Below, one piece after another: positions 33,399-42,200 of a stretch of 64,000 bases of DNA (positions within the stretch are counted from its first letter, which is position 1; each line of letters starts with the position of its first letter). The stretch is from positions 1-64,000 of the forward strand of contig NZ_AUYB01000109.1 in NCBI RefSeq assembly GCF_001625655.1, written 5' to 3'. A program made the translations under genes and the position numbers. This DNA comes from Pseudoalteromonas luteoviolacea DSM 6061 (GTDB lineage: Bacteria; Pseudomonadota; Gammaproteobacteria; Enterobacterales; Alteromonadaceae). The notes under the pieces were generated by a model that saw only the letters and a list, made by a program, of their open reading frames with translations, had not been told where the DNA came from and did no database searches.

Positions 33399-34403
33399 CT
33401 AGTCGTCTAATAGGTAAGCAACTTTGTATTTCAGCGTTTTCAAAGAATCCTCTGTAAACAACAGCATTAAGTCGCAGTTAATATTATGGTGTTCAATTCC
33501 ATAGCTTATTTCGATCGCAAGTGTTCTTTGCCATCTGGATTTGTTTGCTTTCACGAGCTCTGACACTTCACAATGCTGGCCCAACACCACAGGGTGCCCC
33601 TGACTAAATGGCATATCTAATTGACGTGACAATCCAGTGAGAATAGCACCTATCAGAATGTTACTCACATCCATTAGGAGCTCTAATTCAACTTTCTGGT
33701 TCAGCTCCCCTTGGTACTTCATTAAAGACGCAATTTCTTTGAAGCTTGAATCATTTAGTAGCAATAACGCCTCACCCGACACGCCACCACCAATAAACCC
33801 TTGGCACACCCCTGAGGTCGTCGCGTTTGCATCAATTGCTTGCAATGCCATATGCAGTTCATTGACTTCAAGGACATTCACATTAGGAATGGGTAGCTCA
33901 ACGAATACGTTTAATAATCTAGCCAGTAAATCACCAGCTTGACCCATCGCAACGTTAGCGATTTCTTGATAAATATCTCTTATCTCTGGTTCTAATTGCT
34001 CTCCAAGCTTATGAACCAAATTAGCACGTATCGCTTTATCTTTAATACCATGGTGGGTAATGATTTCTTCAAGCTTTTGCGCGTCGCAGGGTTTTCGTAT
34101 GAAATCAATCGCGCCCAGCTCCATCACACGTTGATGAGCACTCGGTTGGATATCTCCGGACACGACTACGGTTAACACGTTCAAACCTTGCTCTTGGATA
34201 GCTTGCAATACGCCATATCCATCCAAGTGCGGCATGTTGAGATCTAGAAACAAAATTTCAGGGGAAATTTCCTTAATTTTTTCTATACAATCCAATCCAT
34301 GCTCTGCAAACTCAACTTTTATATCCCAGTCATCAGGCAAAGAGCGGGCTAGTTGCCTACGTGCAAGTTTAGAGTCATCGCATATTAGGATGGGTGTTGA
34401 CAT
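33399..34403 (-). CDS. Response regulator with CheC-like phosphatase domain
   Basis: 334-aa protein with a receiver domain (about 1-120; acidic pocket in ICDDS, phospho-Asp in LFLDLNMPHLDG, Lys in FIRKPCD) and a C-terminal CheC/CheX-like domain (about 140-330). The CheC-type E-x2-N pairs appear as YQEIANVAMGQAG and a D-x2-N variant in LLMDVSNILIGA, so phosphatase activity is plausible. It likely dephosphorylates a receiver (possibly its own) and partners the GGDEF gene downstream. No histidine kinase is adjacent. Confidence 0.88.
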   Translation of the reverse strand: MSTPILICDDSKLARRQLARSLPDDWDIKVEFAEHGLDCIEKIKEISPEILFLDLNMPHLDGYGVLQAIQEQGLNVLTVVVSGDIQPSAHQRVMELGAIDFIRKPCDAQKLEEIITHHGIKDKAIRANLVHKLGEQLEPEIRDIYQEIANVAMGQAGDLLARLLNVFVELPIPNVNVLEVNELHMALQAIDANATTSGVCQGFIGGGVSGEALLLLNDSSFKEIASLMKYQGELNQKVELELLMDVSNILIGAILTGLSRQLDMPFSQGHPVVLGQHCEVSELVKANKSRWQRTLAIEISYGIEHHNINCDLMLLFTEDSLKTLKYKVAYLLDD

Positions 34404-34594
34404 AAAAGCTCTCTATTACTTGGGTGAATTTTGCCCAAGAATTCTAATTATAGTTATTACACAGCAGCGTTATGAATAAATATGTTAATCAATGCATGAC
34501 TAATTTACAATCCAAATTACTGCCAAAGCTTGGTTATATAAAATCAGTATAATACACTGTCGTGAATTGCGAAAAATTTAAAAAGGAATACGTT

Positions 34595-35182
34595 ATGCGT
34601 AGAGTCTCTTTTTTGGCGACGATGTTATTTGCCACGAGTTGTTTTTCGGTGAATGCCGATCAGCCTGAAAACCAGCTGGACCAAGGTAAAGTAACTGCCG
34701 GAGGCAAGCCAGTCACATTATTAGGCTCGGGAGTCAAAGTGGGAGATCAAGCTCCTAACTTTAAAGTGGTAAATGCAGATTTCACTCCTGTCTCATTATC
34801 ACAGTATGAGGGTAAAGCTGTATTGATTAGTGTTGTTCCAAGCTTAGATACTGGCATTTGCAGTCTGCAAACTAAGTATTTCAACGAAAAAGTTGCAAGC
34901 GACTATCCTGATGTCGTCATGCTAACCATTAGCACCGACTTACCATTCGCACAAAAACGATTCTGTAAGCAGGAAGGTGTAGACAAGGTGAAAACTTTGT
35001 CAGACTCTGTGTGGCGTGATTTTGGTGAGCAGTATGGCTTACTAATCAAGGATATGGGCTTACTAAGTCGCGCTGTTTTTGTACTGGACAAAGCGCATCG
35101 CATTCAATACAAGCAACTGGTTGGTAACTTAGCATCTGAGCCAAATTATAAGGCAGCCATTGAATCTTTAAAGGCGCTTTAA
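34595..35182 (+). CDS. tpx: Thiol peroxidase with N-terminal signal peptide
   Basis: Tpx-family peroxiredoxin that reduces peroxides. The ATG at 34595 has AGGA upstream and gives 195 aa; an earlier in-frame GTG (34562) lacks support. Unlike E. coli Tpx, it begins with a hydrophobic signal-like segment (MRRVSFLATMLFATSCFSVNA), so export to the periplasm is predicted. The peroxidatic Cys is in LDTGICSLQT and the resolving Cys in QKRFCKQEGV. It is convergent with htpG. Confidence 0.9.
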   Translation: MRRVSFLATMLFATSCFSVNADQPENQLDQGKVTAGGKPVTLLGSGVKVGDQAPNFKVVNADFTPVSLSQYEGKAVLISVVPSLDTGICSLQTKYFNEKVASDYPDVVMLTISTDLPFAQKRFCKQEGVDKVKTLSDSVWRDFGEQYGLLIKDMGLLSRAVFVLDKAHRIQYKQLVGNLASEPNYKAAIESLKAL

Positions 35183-35190
35183 TTGGATAT

Positions 35191-35217
35191 AAAAAAGCCA
35201 GCGTTAGCTGGCTTTTT
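35191..35217. terminator. Bidirectional terminator between tpx and htpG
   Basis: AAGCCAGC-GTTA-GCTGGCTT with A-run on the left and T-run on the right, so it can stop both convergent genes. Confidence 0.85.
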
Positions 35218-35230
35218 AGTACTTAATCAG

Positions 35231-37147
35231 TTATTTGCTCAAATCAAGCATCAACTTGTTTAAGCGCGTCACAAACCCTACTGGGTCTTTCAAGCTTCCG
35301 CGCTCTGCAAGTAAAGCTTGATCTAATAAGACTTCAGACCATTGTGAAAACTTGTCTTCATCCTGCTCATCATTTAGGTGTTTCACTAGCTGATGTTCTG
35401 GGTTAAGTTCAAAGATTGGCTTGCTTTCAGGTGCAGACTGACCAATTGATTCCATCAATTTTTGCATTTGTGAACTCATGTCATGGTCATCTACGACAAC
35501 ACAAGCTGGAGAATCTGTAAGTCTATGTGTGAAGCGAACTTCTTTTACTTTATCTCCTAGCGACTCTGTAATGCGCTCTACTAAGCCAGCAACTTCTTTC
35601 TCACTCTCTTCTTGTGCTTTTTTCGACTCTTCGTCTTCCAAGTCACCTAGATCTAAATCGCCACGCGTGATTGACTGTAACTGTTTACCATCAAACTCTG
35701 TTAAATGACCCATCATCCATTCGTCAACACGATCAGACATTAGTAACACTTCTATGCCTTTCTTACGGAAGATCTCTAAATGTGGAGAGCTCTTAGCTGT
35801 TGCAAAGCTGTCAGCTACAACATAGTAGATCTTATCTTGACCTTCCTTCATACGTTCAACGTATTGCTCTAGAGATACATTCTGTGTGCTCTCATCTGTA
35901 TTTGTTGAACTGAAGCGAAGTAATTTAGCTATCGCCTCTTTATTCGCAGCATCTTCAGCTGGGCCTTCTTTGATCACTTGACCAAATTCATTCCAGAATA
36001 CTTGATACTCTTCAGGCTTATTCTTACCCATTCGATCTAGCATCTTCAAAATACGTGAGGTACAGCCCTTGCGAATAGCTTGTGTGATCTTGTTATCTTG
36101 TAGAATCTCACGAGATACATTTAGTGGTAAATCATTCGAGTCCAATAGGCCTTTAACAAAACGTAGGTAGCTCGGCATGAACTGTTCAGCATCATCCATA
36201 ATAAAGACACGTTGAACATATAGCTTTAAGCCAGTTTGACGATCACGATTCCACAAGTCGAAAGGTGCTTTTTTAGGAATGTAAAGTAAGCTGGTGTATT
36301 CCGTTTTACCTTCAACCTTATTGTGTGCCCACGTTAGAGGCTCTTCCCAGTCGTGCCCTACATGCTTATAAAATTCTTTGTATTCATCCTCAGAAATTTC
36401 TGATTTGTCACGTGTCCATAGAGCCGTCGCACGGTTAATTGCTTCCCACTCACCAGGTTGTGCTTCAATTTTCTCACCGTCTGGACCTTCTGACTCTGGT
36501 ACAGGTGCTTTAAACATCTCTACCGGGATCGAAATGTGGTCTGAGTATTTAGTAATGATAGAGCGAAGACGGAATTCATCTAAGAACTCTTCTTCATCGT
36601 CACGCAGGTGAAGCACTATTTCCGTGCCGCGTTCTGCTTTTTGGATATCCGCTAGCGAGTATTCACCCTCGCCTTTCGACTGCCATTCAACTGCCGCGTC
36701 CTCGCCAGCTTTGCGAGTGCGAACAGTCACCTCATCAGCAACGATAAACGCTGAATAGAAGCCAACACCAAATTGGCCGATTAACTGAGAGTCCTTAGCT
36801 TGATCACCCGTTAAATTTTGAAAAAACTCAGCTGTTCCAGACTTAGCGATAGTACCTAAAGAGTTAATTACTTCCTCTCGAGACATACCGATACCATTGT
36901 CTGAAATAGTAACTGTTTTTGCTTCTTTGTCAGCACTAACACGTACCTTCAGCTCTGCATCACCACCATATAAGTCGCCATTTTGTAGAGCTAAGTAGCG
37001 TAATTTGTCAGCAGCATCTGATGCATTCGACACTAGCTCACGAAGGAAAATCTCTTTGTTCGAACACAATGAGTGGATCATGAGGTTAAGAAGTTTACCT
37101 ACATCTGTTCCAAACTGATGGTTTTCTTTATTTTTAATGTCAGACAT
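35231..37147 (-). CDS. htpG: Molecular chaperone HtpG (Hsp90)
   Basis: 638-aa Hsp90 homologue with the GHKL ATPase domain ([34 protein letters not shown]), a middle domain and a C-terminal dimerisation domain. Length fits (E. coli 624 aa). A sigma-32-like promoter lies about 70-100 bp upstream (37219-37247). In E. coli it directly follows recR; here recR lies about 3.3 kb away with accessory genes between. Confidence 0.98.
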   Translation of the reverse strand: MSDIKNKENHQFGTDVGKLLNLMIHSLCSNKEIFLRELVSNASDAADKLRYLALQNGDLYGGDAELKVRVSADKEAKTVTISDNGIGMSREEVINSLGTIAKSGTAEFFQNLTGDQAKDSQLIGQFGVGFYSAFIVADEVTVRTRKAGEDAAVEWQSKGEGEYSLADIQKAERGTEIVLHLRDDEEEFLDEFRLRSIITKYSDHISIPVEMFKAPVPESEGPDGEKIEAQPGEWEAINRATALWTRDKSEISEDEYKEFYKHVGHDWEEPLTWAHNKVEGKTEYTSLLYIPKKAPFDLWNRDRQTGLKLYVQRVFIMDDAEQFMPSYLRFVKGLLDSNDLPLNVSREILQDNKITQAIRKGCTSRILKMLDRMGKNKPEEYQVFWNEFGQVIKEGPAEDAANKEAIAKLLRFSSTNTDESTQNVSLEQYVERMKEGQDKIYYVVADSFATAKSSPHLEIFRKKGIEVLLMSDRVDEWMMGHLTEFDGKQLQSITRGDLDLGDLEDEESKKAQEESEKEVAGLVERITESLGDKVKEVRFTHRLTDSPACVVVDDHDMSSQMQKLMESIGQSAPESKPIFELNPEHQLVKHLNDEQDEDKFSQWSEVLLDQALLAERGSLKDPVGFVTRLNKLMLDLSK

Positions 37148-37218
37148 TCGATATACCCTAATCGTTATAGTGTGCTAAATAATGGCACTGTCATTATGTT
37201 CGTAACGTTATGGTTAGG

Positions 37219-37247
37219 TATATTGTGTTGTGAAAAGGATTTTCAAG
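37219..37247 (-). promoter_or_regulatory. Sigma-32-like promoter of htpG
   Basis: On the minus strand CTTGAAA (37241-37247), a 13-bp spacer and CACAATATA (37219-37227). The -35 is perfect; the -10 is a weaker fit to CCCCATnT. Confidence 0.55.
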
Positions 37248-37379
37248 AGGGAAACTAAATTTTTTTGCGAAACATTTGCTGATATTCGGCACAACGTGCC
37301 ATACAAGGTAACTACTCTCCGTACTGTACCCGGCAAAACCCAGTGCAGTACGGTGGCATGTTAAACAGAGTCAGGGTTA

Positions 37380-37682
37380 TTATGCTGATTTTCGCTCTGT
37401 AAACGCCATGTCGGAAGCATCGCTTTGCTCTAAAAGCATAAGGAAGTTAGGCTTGCCGAACAACATCATAACGTCTAGTAGTTGAGACGCTGATAATTCC
37501 GTTTTACCAGATTCCCAATTTGAAATGGTGGCCTGATCAACTGGCGTAACTAGACTTTTTCCTAGCTGAGCTTGTGTTAAATTCATGTCTTGACGCAATC
37601 TGCGTATTGTCATTTGAATATAACGTTTAGCATCTTGTGTTTGCGCTTTGCGCGAACGTTCATTTCTAGAGATTACACTCAT
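37380..37682 (-). CDS. XRE-family helix-turn-helix regulator
   Basis: 100-aa DNA-binding protein. Residues about 27-75 form a Cro/CI-type helix-turn-helix (LRQDMNLTQAQLGKSL followed by QATISNWESGKTELSASQL). There is no effector domain. It is divergent from a second XRE regulator, with 187 bp between them. Its role is unknown; it belongs to the accessory insert between htpG and recR. Confidence 0.85.
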   Translation of the reverse strand: MSVISRNERSRKAQTQDAKRYIQMTIRRLRQDMNLTQAQLGKSLVTPVDQATISNWESGKTELSASQLLDVMMLFGKPNFLMLLEQSDASDMAFTERKSA

Positions 37683-37869
37683 AACATATCCATATCTATT
37701 TTCATCATTCTACTAACACTAAAGTAAAGAACTTAACTGCCAACACTAGTTAAAATAACTTTATGTAAGAAAAAATGATTAAATTAACCCCAACCCAATT
37801 AGACAACTCAATTCATTTAATGTAGTCTATCTGGGTCAACTGAGTAAATAATTGATCGGATTGGGTTAT

Positions 37870-38322
37870 ATGTCAACATCTTTTGCAACAAGATTGAAAC
37901 AACTTAGGGTTTCCTTAGAAGAGTCACAAATCAGTTTTTCTGAAATATTAGATATACCTACCGCCTCTTATCGCAAATATGAAAAGGGTGAGAGAGAGCC
38001 GACTCTATCAGTAATCGAAAAGTTTTTTTCACACCCGTTGACTGAAAAACATGCTTGCTGGTTGATCACTGGACAAGAAAGACCCAATGCGACCACTTCA
38101 ACCCAATCCAACCAGTCGCAAAATATGACCCAATCGTACGATAAAGATTTTGAATCTCAATTTCTCAAAGCTGCAAAAGAGAGCCTACTTTTTATTTGCC
38201 ATTTAGGATGGTTTAAGCGTGGCAAAGAAGTAAACTTCGAAAACTGCGGTAAAATATTGTTAAGGGACTTACAACCGTTTTTAGACAAACGTGGGATCAA
38301 CTCAACAAACAAAGTCGGCTAA
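37870..38322 (+). CDS. XRE-family helix-turn-helix regulator with C-terminal domain
   Basis: 150-aa protein (ATG at 37870 preferred to a TTG at 37852). Residues about 4-60 are a helix-turn-helix of the Cro/CI type (LRVSLEESQISFSEILDI, ASYRKYEKGEREPTLSVIEKF). A Gln/Ser/Thr-rich linker (about 70-88) joins a short C-terminal part of unknown function. It is read towards the double-glycine peptide locus but on the opposite strand, and may regulate it or its neighbour. Confidence 0.8.
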   Translation: MSTSFATRLKQLRVSLEESQISFSEILDIPTASYRKYEKGEREPTLSVIEKFFSHPLTEKHACWLITGQERPNATTSTQSNQSQNMTQSYDKDFESQFLKAAKESLLFICHLGWFKRGKEVNFENCGKILLRDLQPFLDKRGINSTNKVG

Positions 38323-38374
38323 CGTCACTTTCTTAAACATAAAATACAAGCTTACTTTGCCTAACTTAGTCCAA

Positions 38375-38406
38375 TTAAGTAGAAATCTAGTTAAGTAGAA
38401 ATCTAG
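38375..38406. repeat. Two tandem copies of a 16-bp repeat
   Basis: TTAAGTAGAAATCTAG occurs twice without a gap (38375-38390 and 38391-38406). Exact copies suggest recent duplication or a protein-binding array. Confidence 0.9.
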
Positions 38407-38414
38407 GTAACATG

Positions 38415-38434
38415 ACAAAATCATATGATTTTGT
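38415..38434. promoter_or_regulatory. 20-bp perfect palindrome, candidate operator
   Basis: ACAAAATCATATGATTTTGT reads the same on both strands. It lies 9 bp after the tandem repeat and 93 bp after the XRE gene, with no T-run, so a dimeric regulator site is more likely than a terminator. Confidence 0.5.
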
Positions 38435-38662
38435 GAATATCAATTACCCTTCAGGTTGATCACTCGGATTTCAACTGCACTTTTTTACGGTAACTATTCT
38501 GGCAACGATATAAAGATATGTGCTTTAACCAGAGCTTGCAGTCACCCAATATTATAATTTGATACGATGTGTACACTGGCGGACTAATAGATGTATATGT
38601 AATGGTCAGGATATAGCGATTAGCTTAAAATACTATATGCTAAGAGCAATCAAAGATGATAA

Positions 38663-39007
38663 TTACTTTACCACTTTAAGGTTAGGCTTAGTCTCTGTGG
38701 ACTTTTGGGATTGATAGTTAAACTCTTTAGAATCATCTCTAAAGTCTTCAACGCGTTTAAAAGCCATTTGTACCCCATCATGCTTAGCCATATCGTTTTC
38801 GTTTTCTAGAGCTTCACCAAGGTCCATAACAATCTCGTACGCTTTGTTATACAACTCGTCTGGTACCTCAGCTTCCTCTTTAGATTTGACTAAAAACGAA
38901 CGAACTTTCTTCTCGAAACCAGTTAAAGAGTGCCCATTAATAACAATAGCCAGTAGAAAGCAAATAACTAAGCAATAAATCAACAGCAAAACTATTAGTA
39001 ATGGCAT
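38663..39007 (-). CDS. Small membrane-anchored protein, paralogue A of the double-glycine locus
   Basis: 114-aa protein of no family I recognise. The start at 39007 is chosen because AAGGAG lies 7 bases upstream. It has one N-terminal membrane helix (about 2-24), then a cytosolic or periplasmic helical part with the pattern GHSLTGFEKK, YNKAYEIVMDLGEALE, NDMAKHDGVQMAFKRVEDFR and a final KVVK. The same pattern occurs in the gene at 39802-40173, so the two are paralogues. It follows the five-helix protein gene by 1 bp. A self-immunity role is only a guess from context. Confidence 0.75.
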   Translation of the reverse strand: MPLLIVLLLIYCLVICFLLAIVINGHSLTGFEKKVRSFLVKSKEEAEVPDELYNKAYEIVMDLGEALENENDMAKHDGVQMAFKRVEDFRDDSKEFNYQSQKSTETKPNLKVVK

Positions 39008-39008
39008 A

Positions 39009-39560
39009 TTAGCTCTCCTTGGCAAACTTATTTATCATGAAGATCTTAAATGGATACTTAGCCACCAAAACAAACTGCACAATTGTGATCGTCAAAATTG
39101 ACAAAGAATATCCTGTCCTGAAGGACGTTATATTCCAATAGCCATAGATAATTAACTGTACTGTTTTTAGCACCATAGCTATAAATTGTAAATAACAAAC
39201 ATACCTTGCCACTGGCGAGAAAGTGCACCCCCTAACTGCATGTAATAATGTGAGGGTGATAATGATAGAAGCAGAAGCACAAGCAGCTATAAAATAATAA
39301 ATTTGCCGCAATGCCATTCTTTCAATAGGTAGCGTCTCTATATAATCGAGAAGTTGTTGAAACAGCATAAAGAAAACTGTCGTTACTAACGCAGTTAAGA
39401 AACAAGAGTGAAGCTCATGATCCGCACGCGTTTTAAGATTATCGCTACCACCAAAAAGTAAGCTAAATCTATACTGTTTAAAACAGTGAAGTATATAAAC
39501 GACAATAATCAACATGAGTGCTCTCAACACCCAGCTGACTAAGTCTAAAAATTCATTCAT
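39009..39560 (-). CDS. Five-helix membrane protein of the double-glycine locus
   Basis: 183-aa integral membrane protein (start MNEFLDLV at 39560; a start four codons earlier is possible). Five membrane helices are predicted by eye (about 8-27, 54-73, 87-108, 118-141, 150-170), with basic loops and a basic C-terminal end. No known motif. It begins 23 bp after the double-glycine peptide gene and ends 1 bp before paralogue A, so it should be co-transcribed. It could be an immunity or sensor protein. Confidence 0.7.
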   Translation of the reverse strand: MNEFLDLVSWVLRALMLIIVVYILHCFKQYRFSLLFGGSDNLKTRADHELHSCFLTALVTTVFFMLFQQLLDYIETLPIERMALRQIYYFIAACASASIIITLTLLHAVRGCTFSPVARYVCYLQFIAMVLKTVQLIIYGYWNITSFRTGYSLSILTITIVQFVLVAKYPFKIFMINKFAKES

Positions 39561-39582
39561 AAAGAAATACAACTAAACCTAA

Positions 39583-39711
39583 TTAGGCATTTTTAAGCTG
39601 GCAAGTACTCATAGGAGGGTTTTTACCAATATCTGCACCGCCATTAATTTTGCACAGTTCATTTTTCGTTATGGTTCTTAAGCTTTTAGTAAAACTGTTT
39701 TTCTTCTTCAT
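39583..39711 (-). CDS. Double-glycine leader peptide (bacteriocin- or signal-like)
   Basis: 42-aa gene with AAGGA seven bases before the ATG. The leader (residues 1-25) is basic and amphipathic and ends LRTITKNELCKINGG, the form recognised by C39-peptidase ABC exporters (hydrophobic residues at -4, -7 and -12 before GG). Cleavage after Gly25 would release ADIGKNPPMSTCQLKNA, 17 residues with one Cys. The gene lies between paralogue B and the five-helix protein, in an operon-like run. No exporter is adjacent. Function, whether antimicrobial or signalling, is inferred. Confidence 0.65.
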   Translation of the reverse strand: MKKKNSFTKSLRTITKNELCKINGGADIGKNPPMSTCQLKNA

Positions 39712-39801
39712 TTCTATTCCTTAAACCTAACTTCCCCTCTAACAAATGCGAGAGTGTAGTTTCTGATGTGATTTCAACATAAAGGCTATGAAACTTGTAA
39801 A

Positions 39802-40173
39802 CTACTTTACCACCCAAAGCCCTTTCTTCTTTTTATCAGCTTGGCACTCTTGCTCAACCTCATCAGTATCTCTTTTACTCAAAGGTTGTTTTTGGCTTCT
39901 AAACTCTTCAACGCGTCTAAACACACTCTTAACGCCATCGTATTTGACCATGTCGTTGTTGCATTCTAGCACAGTTCCCAAATCATCTACTATTTCATAC
40001 GCTTGATAGTAATCTTTTTTAGTGATCACTTGCTCGCTATCAGCAGAGTCCCTTGCTATCAATTTTTTTATCTTTTTCTCTATACTATTTAAATCATGGC
40101 CTTTTACTATTACCGTTAAGCAAATAGCAACCGCCAGAATATAAAGCAATATAGCAGCGATAAGCATTGTCAC
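39802..40173 (-). CDS. Small membrane-anchored protein, paralogue B of the double-glycine locus
   Basis: 123-aa protein with one N-terminal membrane helix (about 3-24) and the same layout as paralogue A: GHDLNSIEKK, YYQAYEIVDDLGTVLE, NNDMVKYDGVKSVFRRVEEFR and terminal WVVK. It begins with GTG at 40173 after AAGGT; an ATG two codons later is also possible. It is the first gene of the run B-peptide-five-helix-A. Two related copies flanking a peptide gene fit duplication of an immunity or partner protein. Confidence 0.75.
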   Translation of the reverse strand: MTMLIAAILLYILAVAICLTVIVKGHDLNSIEKKIKKLIARDSADSEQVITKKDYYQAYEIVDDLGTVLECNNDMVKYDGVKSVFRRVEEFRSQKQPLSKRDTDEVEQECQADKKKKGLWVVK

Positions 40174-40485
40174 AGAATTTACCTTGTTTGTGTCTAATAA
40201 AGTAATATATTACAAGTGATTATTGTCATACCGAGAGTTAAGCAACCGCAACAGACTTAAGTCTAACCAAGGCAGCAATCCGCCTTCTTACAGATATCAA
40301 AAGTAACTATCCGTAAATAAGCCGACTGTAAAATAATATGTTCCCCTTATTAGAATTGCAACCTCTAACTTTACAATTTGTAAACAAAAATACTTGCAAA
40401 TTAGAGGTGACTATAAGACTTTTGGCAGGGGGTAAAGGTTAAATAAGAAGAAATTTGAAAATTAAAAACTTCCCAACTTTTATCC
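40174..40485. other. Promoter region of the double-glycine locus
   Basis: 312 bp between recR (3' end) and paralogue B (5' end), AT-rich, no gene. An inverted repeat ACCTCTAA (40361-40368) and TTAGAGGT (40401-40408) brackets possible minus-strand promoter elements. No clear recR terminator is seen. Confidence 0.5.
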
Positions 40486-41085
40486 TTAAAGCGCTTTTCT
40501 TCCTGAAAATGCATGCATCAGAGTCATTCCATCTACTAAATCCAGCTCTCCTCCTACCGGCATACCATGCGCAATTCTCGATGCTTTGACACCAAGATTA
40601 TTACATAGCTCTGCGATGTAATGGGCAGTCGCTTCTCCTTCTACCGTTGGATTTGTTGCAAGAATTACTTCATTAATGTTTCCTTGCTGAAGCTTTGTTT
40701 GCAACACATCTAATCCAATTTCTTGCGGACCAATTCCGTCAAGCGGTGATAAGTGACCCATTAATACAAAATATAAACCGGTGTATTGACCCGTTTGCTC
40801 AATAGCCAGTACATCTGTAGGTGATTCAACAACACAAAGTAGACCACTATCTTGGCGCTTTACGCTTTCACAAATATCACAAATTGGTGTCTCTGAAAAA
40901 GTGCGACATGACTCACAATGTCCAATGCTTTGCATAGCTTGCGATAAACAATTCCCTAACTGCGCTCCACCATCCCGATCTCGCTCGAGTAAATGAAAAG
41001 CGATACGCTGAGCAGACTTAGGCCCAATACCTGGTAAACATCGCAATGCTTCTACTAAAGCCGCTAATTTAGGTGATAACTGCAT
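40486..41085 (-). CDS. recR: Recombination mediator protein RecR
   Basis: 199-aa RecFOR partner that helps load RecA at gaps. It has an N-terminal helix-hairpin-helix ([17 protein letters not shown]), a C4 zinc finger ([16 protein letters not shown]), a Toprim domain ([14 protein letters not shown]) and the C-terminal [18 protein letters not shown]. In E. coli it follows ybaB within the dnaX operon; here about 3.5 kb of accessory DNA separates it from ybaB. Confidence 0.97.
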   Translation of the reverse strand: MQLSPKLAALVEALRCLPGIGPKSAQRIAFHLLERDRDGGAQLGNCLSQAMQSIGHCESCRTFSETPICDICESVKRQDSGLLCVVESPTDVLAIEQTGQYTGLYFVLMGHLSPLDGIGPQEIGLDVLQTKLQQGNINEVILATNPTVEGEATAHYIAELCNNLGVKASRIAHGMPVGGELDLVDGMTLMHAFSGRKAL

Positions 41086-41224
41086 ATATCCTCAACGTCG
41101 GTGCCTTGGCACCAAATTTAACTTGCTAGACTGCGATAATAAGTGATTCATCCTTTGAATGAAAGAATTCAAGCGTACCTGAGCTCTATTTGATTCAAAT
41201 TTAAGCTTGTCAAAATAAACGGCT

Positions 41225-41782
41225 TTACGCAGCCCTTTTCAAAGCATACGAAACCCCCAACCCACTTAAAAAGCCAAATATATGACCTTCACTGCTTGTT
41301 TGCTCTGAGAAGTCTAATAAGGTCGCAAAAAAGCTGATGTTGGCGTAATGAGTCAAAATTACTAAAGCAGCCAAGCTTACAACACCAACCAAATTTCGCT
41401 TAAAAATGGCGGTACCGAGTAAGAACCCATAGTAGCCCATGACCACTCCAGATGCGCCAATGTGGTTTCCATCGCCAGCAAACAGCCATACAAAGGTGCC
41501 TTCGAGGAATATAATTGCAATAGAAGCACGCTTAAAATAACTTTGTTGGCTCATCAAATACCCACTGATAGCCAAACCTATTAGGTTGCCACTGAGATGT
41601 GACCACCCATCATGAATAAACGGGGCAGTCACAATACCCACTAAATGTGATTCACTTTGTGGAACTATGCCAAAAGATTTTACAGGTACCCCTACTAAAT
41701 CTAATAAAACAAGCAATATCATGATGGCTGATGAGTATAAAATAAGCCAAAAGTTGCGAGGGAAAAGAGTATACGTTTTCAT
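41225..41782 (-). CDS. Rhomboid-family intramembrane serine protease (rhombosortase-like)
   Basis: 185-aa protein with about five to six membrane helices. Rhomboid features are present: HLSGN near the first half, the catalytic serine motif GASG (about residue 111) and a His in EGHIFGFLSG (about 168). It is short, like the rhombosortase subgroup that handles GlyGly-CTERM proteins, but I see no GlyGly-CTERM partner in the window. It lies in the insert between recR and ybaB, same strand as the M48 protease gene. Confidence 0.82.
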   Translation of the reverse strand: MKTYTLFPRNFWLILYSSAIMILLVLLDLVGVPVKSFGIVPQSESHLVGIVTAPFIHDGWSHLSGNLIGLAISGYLMSQQSYFKRASIAIIFLEGTFVWLFAGDGNHIGASGVVMGYYGFLLGTAIFKRNLVGVVSLAALVILTHYANISFFATLLDFSEQTSSEGHIFGFLSGLGVSYALKRAA

Positions 41783-42200
41783 ATTTAACTGAAGTTTGTC
41801 TTTAAATCATCTAAAATCGCACATAGAGTGCTTAACGTTAAGCGGTATGTATCGCATTACGCCATGAAAAGTAAAAGGTTATCAAAATTTACAAGTGAGT
41901 GTATGCTCAATAAACCGAGGCTCTCTCACCGATTACTCACATTTGTCACTATTTCTATTGGAGCTTGCCTATAGCGAGTCTCCCTGTGAATACTGCGTTT
42001 TTGGCCGGAACCTTTCGATATACGGCTCTTAATGGGTATAGTAAACAACTGGGGCAAACTACTCTTGCTCCCAATTAAAATACAGCAAAGGGAACAACTC
42101 TCTTTATTGCTATTGCAGAGTGCACTTTCATCCGCTTCATGAGTACAAAAAAAGGAAAAATAGACCGGAGCCATACCCAAACTCGTAAAACAATGCCTAC
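41783..42200. other. Intergenic region between rhomboid and M48 genes
   Basis: 418 bp without a supported gene. A minus-strand frame of 84 codons (41926-42180) lacks a ribosome site and shows no family features, so it is not called. Confidence 0.6.

Larger units (their letters stand above)
38323..38662. other. Intergenic region with repeats and a perfect palindrome
   Basis: 340 bp between the XRE gene and the 3' end of the double-glycine locus. No gene is seen. It contains a 16-bp direct repeat and a 20-bp perfect palindrome, listed separately. Confidence 0.7.

Noticed and set aside
41101..41114. GGTGCCTTGGCACC palindrome upstream of recR
   Set aside because: A short 6-bp stem with no T-run or second copy; too weak to call an operator or terminator.
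41926..42180. Minus-strand frame of 84 codons with several Cys between the rhomboid and M48 genes
   Set aside because: No ribosome binding site, no family features and no hydrophobic pattern; likely chance.
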